Part shown: positions 44,891 through 57,692 of the stretch, piece after piece
Position numbering within the stretch: position 1 is the first letter of the stretch
Layout: each line of letters starts with the position of its first letter
Assembly (NCBI GenBank): GCA_024752435.1
Contig: CP103020.1
Span: forward strand, 1,674,001 to 1,738,000
From: Allantophomopsis cytisporea
Lineage: Eukaryota; Ascomycota; Leotiomycetes; Phacidiales; Phacidiaceae
Reading direction: 5' to 3'
DNA length: 64,000 bases
Program-made: the position numbers and the translations under genes
Notes under the pieces: generated by a model
Seen by the model: only the letters and a program-made list of their open reading frames with translations
What the model was told of the DNA's origin: nothing
The model's database searches: none

Positions 44891-46702
44891 ATCTGTTGCT
44901 TCCTTGCAAATTGCTTTCTTGTTTTTTCCCTATGCATGAACTTATTTATCTCAAAATTACTCTCTGTTAATCAACAGCAAATCTCTGTTTTTTCTATCCT
45001 GCTTTCGTAGCCTATGTTAATAGCTATTTGATCTGTTTATCTTAAACCATAAATATTATTATTAGGATTGTCTTCAGTTCTACTAGTTACTCTCAACATA
45101 AATATTTAAAAGAAGTCCATAGGCAGATTAGCACAGTTGCAAGGCTCTTGAAATCTCAAACACAGTTTTCCAAGAAGACACTTGAAATAGATCACACATT
45201 AATATCACAACACTTCGCCAGCGACGTCACTGAAGTAGAACATGATCCTTGAAAGTAGTATGCCCCTAGTTTTAGCTTAAAGATAACCTTTAGGTCTTCA
45301 AGCAGCCGCAGTGTAGAATATCGCTCGATCGTAGAGCGTCACCAAGACTTGTTGAGATTCATCAAAAGCTCAATTCCGTATCCGCAGGAATAGCCTCGAT
45401 CAAGACTGAAGTTTCTGTATTATAGAACTCAGTATACTCTAAGTGATACATAAGCTGAAGTCAAATATCTACCCCAAAACGACGGCGTGTGCATGGATAA
45501 GGATCGTTCTGCAAACGTAAATCGAGGCTGAAAGTCCAGATATAACCACATCATACCAACAGTACAAAGGCTCCATCCACAAAACATTCAGCAGTTACCT
45601 TATGTATTTGCCGTGGTTGAAGATGCCTGGAGGTTAGATAGTGCATATTATTACCTTTGTATGTGACATTGTTCCATTTTTGGCTACTCATTGCAATTTC
45701 TATACTGTGTAACAACTTTGTCAATACAACAGATCAATCTCAGCAAAATTGAATCTTCGACTCTGCATCCTATAAAAGTACCAGTTGAGGTCCTGTATAG
45801 AATCTTGTGAATTTTGTCTGTTTATTTTCGTGGAGGCGGGTATCCCCGTGGCTGATGCGGGGTTTTCAGATAAGCGTCACTACCCGTTCTATACTAAAAA
45901 GGAAGGGAGGGATAGGAGAAACTCACAAATTCTATGGATTCGTCTGGAACTTATCGAAGTCTTCGAAACCGTGGTAACCTAATATAGTACATGTATTCGA
46001 GCATCGTGGATAAGATCTAAGAACATAACCGGCAGCACAGCTCTAAGATATCAGCCATAGCTGAATCTGGGCTTTTTAATGCTTCTTCTGTTGCTTAGCA
46101 AGGTTACTGAGCATTCTGAGTGGTTATATACCTCATATCTCTCATCATACTTTCTATTATGTTCCGAGTATTCCATCATGATCTTGTGATATATGGGAAA
46201 AGTCCACACATTTTCCGCGGTCTTTTAGCAGATCCACATTTTTCTTACGCGATTCATTCGGGAAGCTAAGATTGACTATGATCCTATATTATTTTTCATG
46301 TCCAATTTTTTCTGGAGATAGTGTGCGGGAAAATGTTTTGCTGACTCGTCAAATACCAGCATTTAAAAATACTACATGATAACAGATTTCATACTCGCAG
46401 GCCCAATTCTGAAGAGAAACCCTTTGGATTAATCCTATATGCCAGAACAGCCTACAGACGAGACATTACATAAGGGCATATTTCGTGCGGCTCAAGCTGC
46501 TCGCTATGGTTGGTACATGGTATTCTATACCATCAAATAGACTCTATCAGCGTTTCGATCGCAACGATCAGAAGCTACAGTTTCCTGGGGGATCGGAGTA
46601 AGAAGAAGCATGGATTATGAGCAGATCAAAGTTGGTACAACAAAACAAATAGTCATTCATATCTCATATACCTGGGAAACCCATCCAATCTTCGAAAGAA
46701 GA
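44891..46702. other. AT-rich spacer, no gene
   Basis: About 1.8 kb with only short frames lacking motifs. The plus-strand frame at 46610-47170 is the antisense shadow of the phospholipase gene. Confidence 0.5.
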
Positions 46703-48371
46703 CTACCTATTTTGAGACTTCAGAAGCTGCGAAGCACAGTGCTTAACAGTAACTTCCTGGCCGACCAGGTACTTCTCTGTAGCAATTCTGATATTCTCGC
46801 TCTGCTTCCACTCCTCAAGCCCAATATTACCGACACCAGTTGTAACATTGAACCTCCAATAAAGCTGCTCCTTACCGTAGAACTTCTCATCGAGTTCCCT
46901 CTTGATCTCCGCAGCAGTCTTCTCCGTATCAGTTGCCGTCTTCAAAAAGTATTTGATCATTTTGCCAAGGTCTTCACCTGCTCCACCAACAGGCATATTT
47001 TCAGGAATGCCAGTGCCGACGCTGATGATACAGCCAATGTCTCGTTTTCCATGCCAAATATCCCAGGCTTCATTCGTGACAGCCCTAATGGGATTGTTGT
47101 AGCCGAGTCCACCATCGACCAATTTCACTGTCCCAAGAGTGATGGGCTCGAAGAATGTTGGCGCAGCTGATGTTGCTCGGCATGCTTGCCAGATTGCGCA
47201 GTCACCCTCAAGAACATACCCGTCAGATTTGAAGTTTCGCAGACGGTGGTGCTGTCCATTGTCATATCCCGTTGCACATACGAAGCTATCAGATGTTAGA
47301 AAATATATTCCGAGCCATCCGACATATTTGAAGAGGATACTTACACTCTACACCGTAAGGGGTTGTCTGCTTTGTCCTCGAATCCCATCAGGGTCTCAGC
47401 ACCATTATCTGCTCTTTTCCCCAGCCACTTGACAATCAATTGCTTGATAGCTGCTTCCAGTGGCGCAGCTTCGAATTGAGTAGATCCAGAGATGACCTTT
47501 GCCCCTTTGACTAGTTTACTTCCGGAAACAGCGTTCTTCACCGGAAAAATTATGGGTGACAGCTTCATGTACTCATTAATGCAACTGTCAACATCCATCT
47601 CCAAGATGCCAAGCATGATGGCTATCAAGCCTCCAGTCGAAGTTCCACCAATGAGATCAAAATAGTCACAAGGACGCAAGGGTCTTTTGATAGATTTGTC
47701 CATGGTAAGATCAAGTTCTTTCATGATACTTCGAAGGATATACAGACTTGAAAGTCCGCGGATACCACCACCATCTAGAATGTGTCAGTAGGAATGGTCA
47801 AAAAAGTTATGATAGCGAACTTACCCAGGGAGAGCAGCCGCAATGGTCGCTCTGTTGGGTTTGTGTCATGACGTTTGAGCATCTTTGAGAGCCCTGATTC
47901 CGTTCTTTCAATTCCTGGCATCCCCTCAGAAGCGGAGCCAGCCGTTGTGGGTCTCGACTCAGCCGTCTGTGGCCTTACGTTGGCGATTCCAGATCTCGAT
48001 GTGGCAGTCTGCGGTCTTGAGCCATTCGTCCCAGCCACAAGAGTTGGCTGAGTTCTCACAGCACTAGTCATTTCTGTGGCTACAGACTCTCCTCGACTTA
48101 TTAGATGACGGTTACTCCTCGAATCCTCAGACTGGAAGCTGGTTTTATAATATTCGTCACCGTCCTCAATCTCTGCCTGCATGGATTTGGCAATAAATAG
48201 TGGCCCACCGTCCCTGTAAGCTTCAGTCACGCTTCTCGAAGGACCAGCCTTTTCTCCACCCAAGTAACTATAAGTTGGATGGTGGAATTTTGCTTTTTGC
48301 GTACTGACGAACCGCCGAAGTCGTTGACGACAAGACAATCTCGTCATGTAATCGCTCAAAAAATAGACCAA
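46703..48371 (-). CDS. Patatin-like phospholipase
   Basis: Exons 47825-48371, 47345-47774 and 46703-47285 (introns 50 and 59 nt) give 519 aa. An N-terminal 170-residue low-complexity Ser/Thr/Arg region precedes the patatin domain. The anion hole is DGGGIRGLSSLYIL, formed exactly across the first splice (about 183-196). The nucleophile elbow is DLIGGTSTGGLIAIMLG (about Ser228) and the dyad aspartate is in KLVDGGLGYNNPIRA. FVCATGYDNG follows the second splice and ACRATSAAPTFFEPI is the usual SAAPTYF block. Such enzymes release fatty acids from phospholipids. The first residues (MVYFLSDYMTRLSCRQRLRRF) are weakly amphipathic and could be a membrane tether. Some fungal patatins are effectors of NLR proteins, but no NB-ARC or TPR domain is attached here. 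Confidence 0.88.
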
Positions 48372-50977
48372 AAGAACAAACTAAAGGAATCGCAAATGAC
48401 TGAGAAAACAATAACGAAGATGATGACTTGAATAATGAAGAGCTTACCACGGGAAGCTGTAGACTTATACCTCAGAGACTCACCCTGACTTCATGTTTAC
48501 GGCGGCAGTCTCATATCTCATAGGCGCCGGCAAGCATTCGCGACACTTCCGCGACGCCAACATCACCTCCCCTCATTTCCTAAGCGCCATTAGATGAATT
48601 GCCAAGAAAACCCCACACGAAAAATCAAGCCTTACATAGGCCTTTCAAGGCCTACTTGGCAACCCTGGAAGATCAGGATATGTACGAAGCTGGAAATGGA
48701 GTCTTTTGGACGGGTGAGTTGTGTTGTTGATTGCTTTTAATAGCAGATGTGGGATTAGGGTCGGCGTTGGACCACCGAGTGGATCGTGCTCGGCCGGCGT
48801 AACGCCGTTGGTGAACCCCAGAAGCGGGTGCGGGAAGGGAAGTGGGCCCGAGTGAGGATTCATGTGCAGGTAGTTAGGTGTTGGTTGTTTTGTGCTGATG
48901 ATAGAATGCGCGGTTCTAGTTCCCGAATACAAAACTAAATTGAATTACAATAACATCGAATCTTTGTTCTTAGTCGTAAGGAGTTGAGGATGAAGCAAGT
49001 CCTGCTGATCGATTTTGTACAGGTTACCTGTGCAGACTTTGTCGCTTGCTTGCGCCGGTGACCCGCGCGTGTAGTTAAATACACAGATGCGCAATTGAAC
49101 GACAACATTTCTCAGTTTACTTGTCCTTCTCATCACATCGACCATCAAACTCTGCCCATATATTCGAGTCGAAGCTTGCTTGATTAATCAGACAAGCAAA
49201 TGACAACCGCATGACGAAATGATGGATGTGAAATTCCAGATAATTAAAAGAAATATGAACGTGATGAGTATGTTAATTGAAGTTCGACAATACGCTGAGA
49301 CACCTAAGAACAATAGTATGAATCTTCGTCTGGCTTTTGCATCTGGTCAGAAATCTATAAGATTACACTCTTCCATGCAAATCAACACCCGGAGCTTCCA
49401 AAAACTTAAGCGTTAGCATGATAGATCCAACAGAAGCTCTTGAGTGGAGAAGATTGATATTGATGAAGGTATAAGCGATGACAACGATTCTTATAGGTAT
49501 ATTGGTATTTGGTAGTGTGACAAAAAGAACCAAGTGCATCTCCTATAATGTCTGTGACAACTCTTGTGAAGTTTTCCCTGCACCAAATGTTTCACTCACA
49601 TCAGTAAAAAGAGATGCGGCTAAGTGACCACTTGAAGTATGAATATCAAAAGACCCTCCGCTCACTTTCACAACCCAACCCTACCCAGGACAACTGTCTT
49701 CAAAAACAATATATAAAGAACCAAAATTAAAAACTGCAAAAGATCAATCCACAGCAGCTCCGATTCGCTGGTGTGGTATTGCAGAAAACCCGAAGATTTT
49801 GCTTTCCGTTCTTGTCGTCGTCGTGATTCGAACTCAGTACTTTTACCTTGACCAATTTCAGCCGCAGGCCGATGATAGCTCAACGAGACTGCTACCATTG
49901 CACCATACGTCCTTATTGGATACATGAGGAAATGCAATTTGAATATATAAGAATGTTTGAGGACTTACAGGCTAGATATACTATGCTTGTAGTATTTTCT
50001 TTCATGTCCTGAGAATCTGCTTTATGTCTACAGTTCACTTTCTCAAATATTTCGAATCCAGACCTCGTCCGATCTCTTCACCTTGATCCCCATCTTTCTA
50101 TTAGCTCTCCGTCAGCATCCCACTCCAAGCTCGACGTGTTTTACCGTCCAAACAAATGGGATGACCCTACACCAGCCCCATCATTCTCCAACAAGAACGA
50201 TCATCTACACCCACAAAAGTCTTCACAGCCAAAAACACTCTCCAGCACAAGTACCAAAGAAACAATCCATCAAAAATCTCACCACTATCCAAACCTCACA
50301 GCCCCCTCACCACAAACGATTAAAAATCTCACAAATCCATCTCTCCATAGACACCAGCACAGAATCCCAAACCTCATCAAGATGTAAATGCTCAAATTAC
50401 GCGACTGCACCTCTAGATACTAGCAAGGTCTGAAACAGCTGCATATAAACCTATCCGATTACAACTAGGCCAGCCAAACAACCAAAAAGGAGAACCAGAA
50501 GTACCCCTGATGTGCACGCTCTTGGTCCAGATCCACTGTGCAAAGCCGTAGACACTGTCATATCACATTTCTCGGCGTCATCTCATCATCCCATCTCTCG
50601 TCGTCATCATGCATCGCAACCATGACGTGGCTCGTCATCGTGAGCAATCGTGACTCATCCCAGAAGTGATATGTTCGAAGCCGATAAGCAAGAATGATAT
50701 TGGTACAGGGGATTCAATCGTTGGCAGTCTCTTCTATTCGACGAGAAGAACTATTTATGTTCCTCAGTAGCTATTCACGGTAACTACACAACCTACACGC
50801 ATACGCTCACACTCACACATACAACAAAACCACAATCACAGTTCACAATTCACAACTCCAACACCACCAACTCCTACAACAATCATTATTAAACATGCAT
50901 TGGCCGTGCATTAGCCGTGCGTTAAAAATACATAATACACACCCATCACCCCCAATCCCAATTCCAATCCCACCAAT
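48372..50977. other. Long spacer, no gene
   Basis: About 2.6 kb. The frames at 50083-50433 are low complexity (Ser, Thr, Pro, His, Lys) and not credible. A tRNA-like segment on the minus strand near 49905-49815 has A-box-like TGGTGCAATGGTAGC and B-box-like GAGTTCGAATC words but does not fold; see rejected items. Confidence 0.5.
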
Positions 50978-52647
50978 CTAAATTTTCTCCCCCTCAGCCT
51001 TCTTCTCAAAAGCCACACCGCCGGCCAAATCACTACCAATACCAGTACCATCACCACCAGCCCTAACAACCGGATCAACAATACGATCCAGCAGTCCAAG
51101 CTGGTTGGTATCCCAGCCGCGACTCTCCAAGAAAGCCCTAAACTTGGCGTCCTCCGCCGTGATGGTATCCTGGCCGATATGCGGGAGACAGACGAGGGCA
51201 AGGAAAGCACTGAAGATGCACAGGCTGCCGGCGACCCAGAAGGGGTACTGGGCAGATTGCGTGGCGGTATGGCCGGCGGCCTCGATGTCGGGGAAGACGT
51301 AGGTGCCGACGAAGGCGCCGATCTTGCCAATAGCGGCGGCGATGCCGTAGTATTGGCCGCGCACGCCCGTGGCGCATGTCTTGGAGGCGATGAGGCCGAT
51401 GTTGTCGCCGGGGCCCAGCTCGCCTAGGGAGAGGAAGATGCCGTAGACGACGGCGAAGGCCGCGATGTGCTTGGAAAGTTGCGTGTAGAGACCGGCCATA
51501 ATGAAGCCTACGACTGCTTGGAGTGTCACGCCGATTGCTAGAGCGTAACGCGGCCCGATTGCGTCGGAGAGGAAGGAGCCTAGGATTGCGCCGGGGATGT
51601 AGAAGAGGTTAATTACTGTGTTCCAGCCGAAGGATTGGGCTAAGCTGCCGTTCGGGATGATGGCGTCGATGATTGTTGAGGAGTAGATTCCGAAGGCATA
51701 AACGGAGAACTGGGGGTGTTAGTTGGGTTTTCGAGGATGGGGGGAAGTGGAAGGGAGAGAACGTACATCGTAAAGGAACCAGATCAAAGAGACAACGGCT
51801 AGGCGGAACCAGTAGTAACGGAGGACATGCTTGTAAGGAACTCTGACATGACGCATACTTTCTCTCTTGAACTCCTCCGGTTCTTCCAGCCTAAGACGCA
51901 AGTAAAGCAGACTGAGAGGCGGAACGACACCAAGTCCAAGAGACAATCTCCAGGCAAGACGCAGATGCTTCTCAGTGCAGATAACAACCATCAAATACGG
52001 GATGAAAGCACCCAGCACGAAACCCCAATCGATCATGACATTCGTAAAGAGGATGAACCAACGGTTACGGGTGCCGGATTTCAATTCGCCAGTCGATTCG
52101 GCACACGCAACGGAACCCGCTGGGTACTCCCCTCCAATACCTATGCCAAGGAAAAAGCGATATGCGGTGATGGCGGCGAATAGGCCCTGTGTGGAACCCC
52201 CTGCACCATAGGCACCGGCACATAAGGCGGAGAAGACGAAGAGAATGACGGTGGAGATCAAGAGTGAGCCCTTGCGCGACCACTTGTCGGAGGTGTAGCC
52301 GAAGACCAGTTGGCCGAGGACAGTACCAGCGAAAGCGATTGAAGATACGTTCTTTTTGGCGTTGGAATTCGAGTATTCGTCTCCGTAGATTTGACCAAGC
52401 ATGGTTGACACGGATCCAATCACCTGGACGATGTTAGTATGCGATGTACGATGAATACCTTATGAATTGGGATATTTACATTGTTGATGTATCCATCAGA
52501 GAACAATCCAGCACCACAAGCCAATGAAGGCCATATTCTTTCCCATCGTGTCTTGGGGAGGGCTGTCAAATCTTCCTGGACGAGGCTGTCGGGGGTGCTA
52601 TCGACCGTGGTCGTAGCGGCTTCATTCTTTCTGCGGAAGACGTTCAT
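50978..52647 (-). CDS. GIT1-like: Git1-like glycerophosphodiester (glycerophosphoinositol/choline) permease, MFS
   Basis: Three exons (52480-52647, 51767-52423, 50978-51709; introns 56 and 57 nt) give 518 aa with 12 predicted helices. The first helix has GLFSDGYINNVIGSVSTML, characteristic of the phosphate/Git1 branch. Loop 2-3 has GYTSDKWSRKG, helix 4-5 has FFLGIGIGGEYPAGSVACAE, and the Git1-specific stretch in the second half is LSLGELGPGDNIGLIASKT followed by GVRGQYYGIAAAIGKIGAF. Yeast Git1 imports glycerophosphoinositol and glycerophosphocholine with protons at the plasma membrane, and is induced by phosphate starvation; the same role is inferred. The preceding gene 2.6 kb downstream is a phospholipase, which could supply related substrates. 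The ATG at 52647 begins MNVFRRKNE; no signal peptide is needed. Confidence 0.88.
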
Positions 52648-53136
52648 CTTGTCTGCGATTGCAAAGAAGACACAGGATCACGAAGAAGACGAGCACGAGG
52701 CGGCGAAGAGAGTGATTAGGAAGGGGACCATTGTGACTGGGGAAGGGAAAGATCTTATGTAGTAGTCCTGTAAGTCATAGTAAGTAATAGCATGCGTGCG
52801 GTGCGGTCTATTAGATAAAGCATGGCAAGGCAAGTATGATGGGGTGGAGTCTAGGATGCGATGCTCTACGCATCTAGACGAATGTGCAGCAAGCGTGACG
52901 GGGATGTGCAAGTGGGGTGTTGACGGGGGTACGGTAAAGTATGCGTCCGATGGGGGGTGCATGTCGAGCATACTGAGGGTGCATTGTGGGCGATATCATT
53001 GGTAGAGAAGCATTGAAGGATGGTGAAGCGAGTGTGATTATCTTAGACATGCATGGGATGGACTGGACCATGGTCATGGTATGGTGGTTGGGACGATAGT
53101 CCAAGTAAGAGAATGGTCGATGGTCCAAGTAAGAGA
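52648..53136. other. Upstream region of the Git1-like gene
   Basis: Presumed leader and promoter. Contains a 20-bp tandem duplication around GTCCAAGTAAGAGAATG near 53098-53140 that runs into the ATG microsatellite. No gene seen. Confidence 0.4.

Positions 53137-53174
<38 letters not shown>
53137..53174 (+). repeat. (ATG)n microsatellite, about 12.7 units
   Basis: An uninterrupted ATG triplet run of 38 bp, about 490 bp upstream of the Git1-like start codon. Direct observation; likely length-polymorphic. Confidence 0.95.
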
Positions 53175-53175
<1 letters not shown>

Positions 53176-54068
53176 GAATTGTTTCTTCATTCAAATTATT
53201 CTTGACCACTTCACTCGGACGTTGAACCAACTACATTCAACTCGTCCGGCAGCCGGGTCGGCGCACGCCTTGGTTCAGGAAATAAGGTCCCTTCTTTTCA
53301 ACCTTTTGAGTTTGTGGATGTTTGACGGGCAAAGCCTTCCATGCTCTCGACTCTTTCATCAATCATAAACACCACGCGCCTTTATCGCTTCTATTGAACA
53401 GGGGACGGAGATGTCGCAGCAAATTGACTACCGGAGTAAGCTTTTTCGGGTGACCAATCTAATCGGATGGACTGGCTGCATGTGGTAGGGAAGAGGCCGC
53501 TCGCTCGATGAGGCGTCGTACACAAACACACATACTTGTATAATTTGCGGCACAGAATATACGAAAGCCTCTCCACTTCCGCTCTTCTCCGCCGTTACAC
53601 CTCAGACAAACATACCAACACCACTGGCTTTATCGATAGGCTGTCTCAAAACGGTTCCTTTGACCGAGGTTCATTGAATAGACGTTATCTTCTTATCGTG
53701 AGGGAGCGGATGTTGAGACTCAAGAAGAAGGGAGAGAAGGAAAAGAAGTGGAAAAAGAAAAGGATAACGACATGGAAAGATAAAAAGATGATCAGTCATA
53801 GATAACCATCCACCGAGGCTGAATGCTCCTCCAACGTGAGGGGCGAAGAGTGCGGAAGTGAAGGGTTAAGATGAGAGATAGAAGAAAGATAAGGGAAAAA
53901 GTCTGAATGTATGTACATAGATAAGTAGGAGAAGCGGCTCCATAAAAAACCATCCGCCTCACTCTCTCACTTATCTCTCATTCTCATTCTCAAACTCTAC
54001 CAAAAGCCAATACATAAATCGTCTTCAAGATCACCTTTTCAATTTCAATTATCTAAACTCTTTCTCGT
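53175..54068. other. Spacer, no gene
   Basis: Frames here are short and Lys/Arg-rich without motifs; a purine-rich stretch spans about 53700-53800. Confidence 0.45.
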
Positions 54069-54123
54069 CCTATCCTCATCCTATCCTCATCCTAACCTCA
54101 TCCTAACCTCATCCTCTCCACAT
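54069..54123 (+). repeat. Tandem repeat, five 11-bp units
   Basis: CCTATCCTCAT twice, CCTAACCTCAT twice and CCTCTCCACAT once, in perfect 11-bp register, within a long pyrimidine-rich tract. Confidence 0.9.
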
Positions 54124-54150
54124 CCTCTCCCAAGAAAACACATCACCACC

Positions 54151-54178
54151 CAACACCCAACACCCAACACCCAACACC
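54151..54178 (+). repeat. Tandem repeat, four 7-bp units
   Basis: Four exact copies of CAACACC, 27 bp after the 11-bp repeat. Confidence 0.9.
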
Positions 54179-55302
54179 ATCCACCGTCTACCCCCAAGCC
54201 CCCAAAACAAAATCGTCACCACGGAAGCCACCCGCACGCCCACACTATGACCTGAGTAGGTATTCACCTAAGGATTGACCCATCCTTCGCCCTCCACAGA
54301 CCATCGCACGCGCCCCAAAGCTTGAACCAAAAACTCCCCTCTCCCCCCAATCAATCCCCCACAACGGCGCACGTCCAACCCACTACGCCCGCGCATTGGT
54401 CGCCGTTATCCTGCGCCAGAGGGCTTACTATGCTCGGCTACACCGAATCTTGGTGGGTTGTTGGCGCAGAAACGTGCATGGAATATGAGATAGGTCACTT
54501 ACCAGAACAACTTCTTAGACGGTGGGATTGGAATTGTTTGTTTTGTTTGTTTGGAGATTCGTGTTCATGATGCAAGTCTCATTTCGTTGATATGATCTAT
54601 GATTTATGATCCACAGAGGGTTCTAGAAATCCAATGGGAGGCTGGATTGTGACTTCATCGTGAATTGCATTTGAATCGTGTTGCTGCGTCTGTTTTCAAT
54701 TGACTTTGCTCTTGAATGTATATTACGAGTAATTGTGCTGCGCGTGCATCTTCCTCTGTTAGTAATTCATCCATGCTTATAATCAATCTCAATGTCGAGG
54801 ATCCGTCCGTCGTATTTCGCTTTTATTGTAATGCATGCACGAATGTTATGATAGACCCTGCATGAACATCAGATAATACGAAATGAGAACGCTTGGCCTT
54901 GTAGATATAGACAAATACGCATCAATAATATATAAAACTTCATTTAAATATAGGCGCATGATGTATGGATCACACCTAAATTTGCAGGACATGAACACTA
55001 GGTCCCTCGGTCTCTCATAGACCACATTACCTAATAAAAATCTCATTAACTTTCCCGATCACCGAATACAACACTTTCAAACTGATTCACTTCGTAGAGT
55101 AGAGCAAGATAGTTGAATCATCCTTCTACAGTACACAGTTTTAGTCCTAGATACCTCACCATGCTCGCCAGCGGTTGCATGCGGAGGCGGCCCGAAAATC
55201 ATGGCCTTAGCTCTGCCAAATCACTAAGGCAGTAAACATAAGTATATGCGCGTCATACGAAACCAGACGCGCGCTCTGCAACAATTTACACATCAACACA
55301 AA
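54179..55302. other. Spacer upstream of the DNA glycosylase
   Basis: No credible gene; the open frames lack motifs. The final few hundred bases presumably hold the glycosylase promoter. Confidence 0.45.
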
Positions 55303-56793
55303 ATGCCCGAAATAGGAGAAGGTAAGTGAATCCGATGCTCCCACCCATCATCAACACCCTCACTCCCTTAAAGTTCTTTTCTGTGCATTCAGTCCCTCTC
55401 AAACCTCCTGCTAACATCACGTGTCAGCCGCGCGAGTCGTGCACTACATCCGAAAGTGCCTCGTGGGAAAGAGACTGGAGAAAGTCGTTGCGCCAGAAGA
55501 TGCGAATGTTTTTGGGAAGGTGGGAACTTCTGGCTCGGCCTTTGAGAAGGCCCTGACGGGCAAGAAGATTGTTGGTGCTGGGCAGCAGGGGAAATATTTC
55601 TGGTGCGTTGGATGACGCTCCGATATTGAGGGTTGATGTTGATGGGATAGGATGATTATGGACTCTCCACCGCATCCGGTTATGCATTTTGGTATGACGG
55701 GTAAGTCTGTCTGTGTTGCGCTGTTGAGAAAGGTTCTTATGAGTTTTAGGTTGGCTTCATCTTCGTCATGAGCAAACTTTCTATTATAAACGCTCTACGC
55801 CGCCCCCAGAGACTACTGAATGGCCTCCGAGGTTCTGGAAATTCACGATGGAGACTGTGGAAGAGGAGGGATCGCCAAAGGTAGAAGCTGCATTTATAGA
55901 TGCGAGAAGATTTGCGAGGATCCGACTTGTAGATTGTGATGGGGAAAAGATTAGGGAGGTGACACCCTTGAAGGAAAACGGACCTGATCCTGTGGTCGAC
56001 AAAGATGTGGTTACTCTGGAATGGTTGACGAAATTGATGGGCAGGAAACATGTTCCTGTCAAGGCTTTACTACTTGATCAAGCCAATATTTCAGGTATTG
56101 GCAACTGGGTTGGGTAAGTCTTCCAGAACGCTTTATGTAAGCTTGCTGACGTGTAGAAGTGATGAGATTATGTATCAAGCAAAACTTCATCCGGAACAGT
56201 ACAGTGACACTTTCAGTGACGAGCAGCTGAAAAGATTGCATGAAGCCATACATTATGTTTGTGGGCTCGCCGTTGAGACTTTATCGGATTCAAGCAAATT
56301 CCCAGAAGGGTGGTTGTTCAAACATAGATGGGGCAAAGGGAAAAAGGATGCGAAAATGACGCTGCCTAATGGTGAAAGAATCACGTTTCTTACAGTTGGC
56401 GGACGGACCAGCTGTATCGTGCCATCTGTACAAAAGAAAACAGGAAAAGTTGCTGGAGATGTCAAGAAAGAAGAAACTGATGATGAGGATGACAATAATA
56501 TATCGAAGAAGCCGAGGAAAAGAAAGGTAATCAAAGAGGAGGTGGAAGATCAATTCGATGCCGAGGTCGATGGAGCCAAGGCGCCTGTGAAGAAGGGCAG
56601 GGGAAAGAAAGCAAGGGCCAACAAGACGTCTGATGTTATACCCGGCGATGTGGTACATGGAACGGAGGGCAGCATGTTGAATGGGACATCGGAGGACGGA
56701 AATACTGATGTCAAAAACAGTCACATTAACATTCCTATAGAAGAGAACATCGGAAGACGGAGATCTGGGCGCATTAGCTCCAGAACAGGCTGA
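55303..56793 (+). CDS. Formamidopyrimidine-DNA glycosylase (Fpg/MutM family, zincless)
   Basis: Five exons (55303-55321, 55428-55602, 55651-55700, 55750-56113, 56157-56793) give 414 aa. The first exon encodes MPEIGE, with the catalytic Pro (N-terminal after Met removal) and Glu, and is followed by a 106-nt intron. The N-domain has GKKIVGAGQQGKYFW, the void-filling-loop region HPVMHFGMTGWLHLRH, and the helix-two-turn-helix has KALLLDQANISGIGNWVGSDEIMYQAKLHP. In place of a zinc finger the protein has GGRTSCIVPSVQKKTG, the zincless finger of plant and fungal Fpg. The last 130 residues are Lys/Glu-rich with KKPRKRK, probably a nuclear localisation signal and DNA-binding tail, ending RRRSGRISSRTG. 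The enzyme removes oxidised purines such as 8-oxoG/FapyG in base-excision repair, with AP-lyase activity. Confidence 0.92.
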
Positions 56794-57625
56794 GAACAAG
56801 CTGAAACCAAACTCTAGATTCAGATTATACCTGATTAGTACCACGAGAATGCAGCTTCTGCATATATAGCCGGCTAAACTTGTCATTGGCAACTGATCCG
56901 ATTAGAATTGACGGGGTTGTGATGAGGTACGCGTGGTTGGTAAGGCAGATATACTTTTCGCAATACGAAACTCCTCAGGATCGAGCGGCTGAGGTCCAGC
57001 ATCGGAAAGTAGGCTGCTTGATGGAATTCGGAATATGACCCGATGCGTAATCGTAGCCGAGATCATATCACATGCTGCCCGGGACATGCTACACACCGAA
57101 TCCGAAGCTGATAATTCTCGCGTGAAATATGTTCATAATAGGCAAACGAATCTGACACTACATATACCGATATTGGACAACAGATGCCGAGGATTCCATT
57201 GTCTGCACGATCAATGCAGCTTGATTACGATGTCACTCTCTTCTGCCAAGGGGTAATTGGCTAGCCAGCATCACCATTATATGACCCTTTCCGGTTTGCC
57301 CACATTTTTGTTGTCCCGCTGTCCACCATCCCTTACCATCATCAGCTGAGGTTTGAGTCGGGAAGCGGACGAACGAACAAGCCTTCGTCACGGAGTGGCC
57401 GCAAGGCGCATGGGTAAAGTGGGTGCAACACAGTCCGTAGTAGTACCACGTACAAACACATTGCCGACTTCATTGTGAACACAACAACTCTGACTTGGGC
57501 CACCAGCCTGCATGAGCCGTGGGAAAGCTTATTGCGACCTCGAATACAATCCTCATTGGCAATCTGGATATTCGTGGATGGTCGTGCAGTTGGTAAGCCG
57601 GATGTATCTGCGGCTTCTTCATGAT
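56794..57625. other. Spacer, no gene
   Basis: Intergenic. No convincing reading frame, repeat or RNA gene recognised before the 57626 repeat. Confidence 0.45.
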
Positions 57626-57692
57626 GGAGATTTCATCGAGATTCCATCGAGATTTCATCCGCCATTGCATGGAGATTCCGCGGAGATTACTG
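57626..57692 (+). repeat. Imperfect 11-bp tandem repeat (GAGATTYCAT-like)
   Basis: Units at 57626-57636, 57637-57647 and 57648-57658 are in register; after a 12-bp interruption two related units follow at 57671 and 57682. The unit core is GAGATTYCAT. It sits about 700 bp upstream of the P450 start. Confidence 0.85.

Noticed and set aside
49815..49905. tRNA-like segment on the minus strand (A-box-like TGGTGCAATGGTAGC, B-box-like GAGTTCGAATC)
   Set aside because: The T-stem does not pair, no anticodon stem partner for TCTCG exists downstream, and the acceptor ends are not complementary. It may be a tRNA-derived relic but not a functional tRNA.
50083..50433. 116-codon plus-strand frame
   Set aside because: Low-complexity Ser/Thr/His/Lys sequence without motif, in a pyrimidine/AC-rich stretch.
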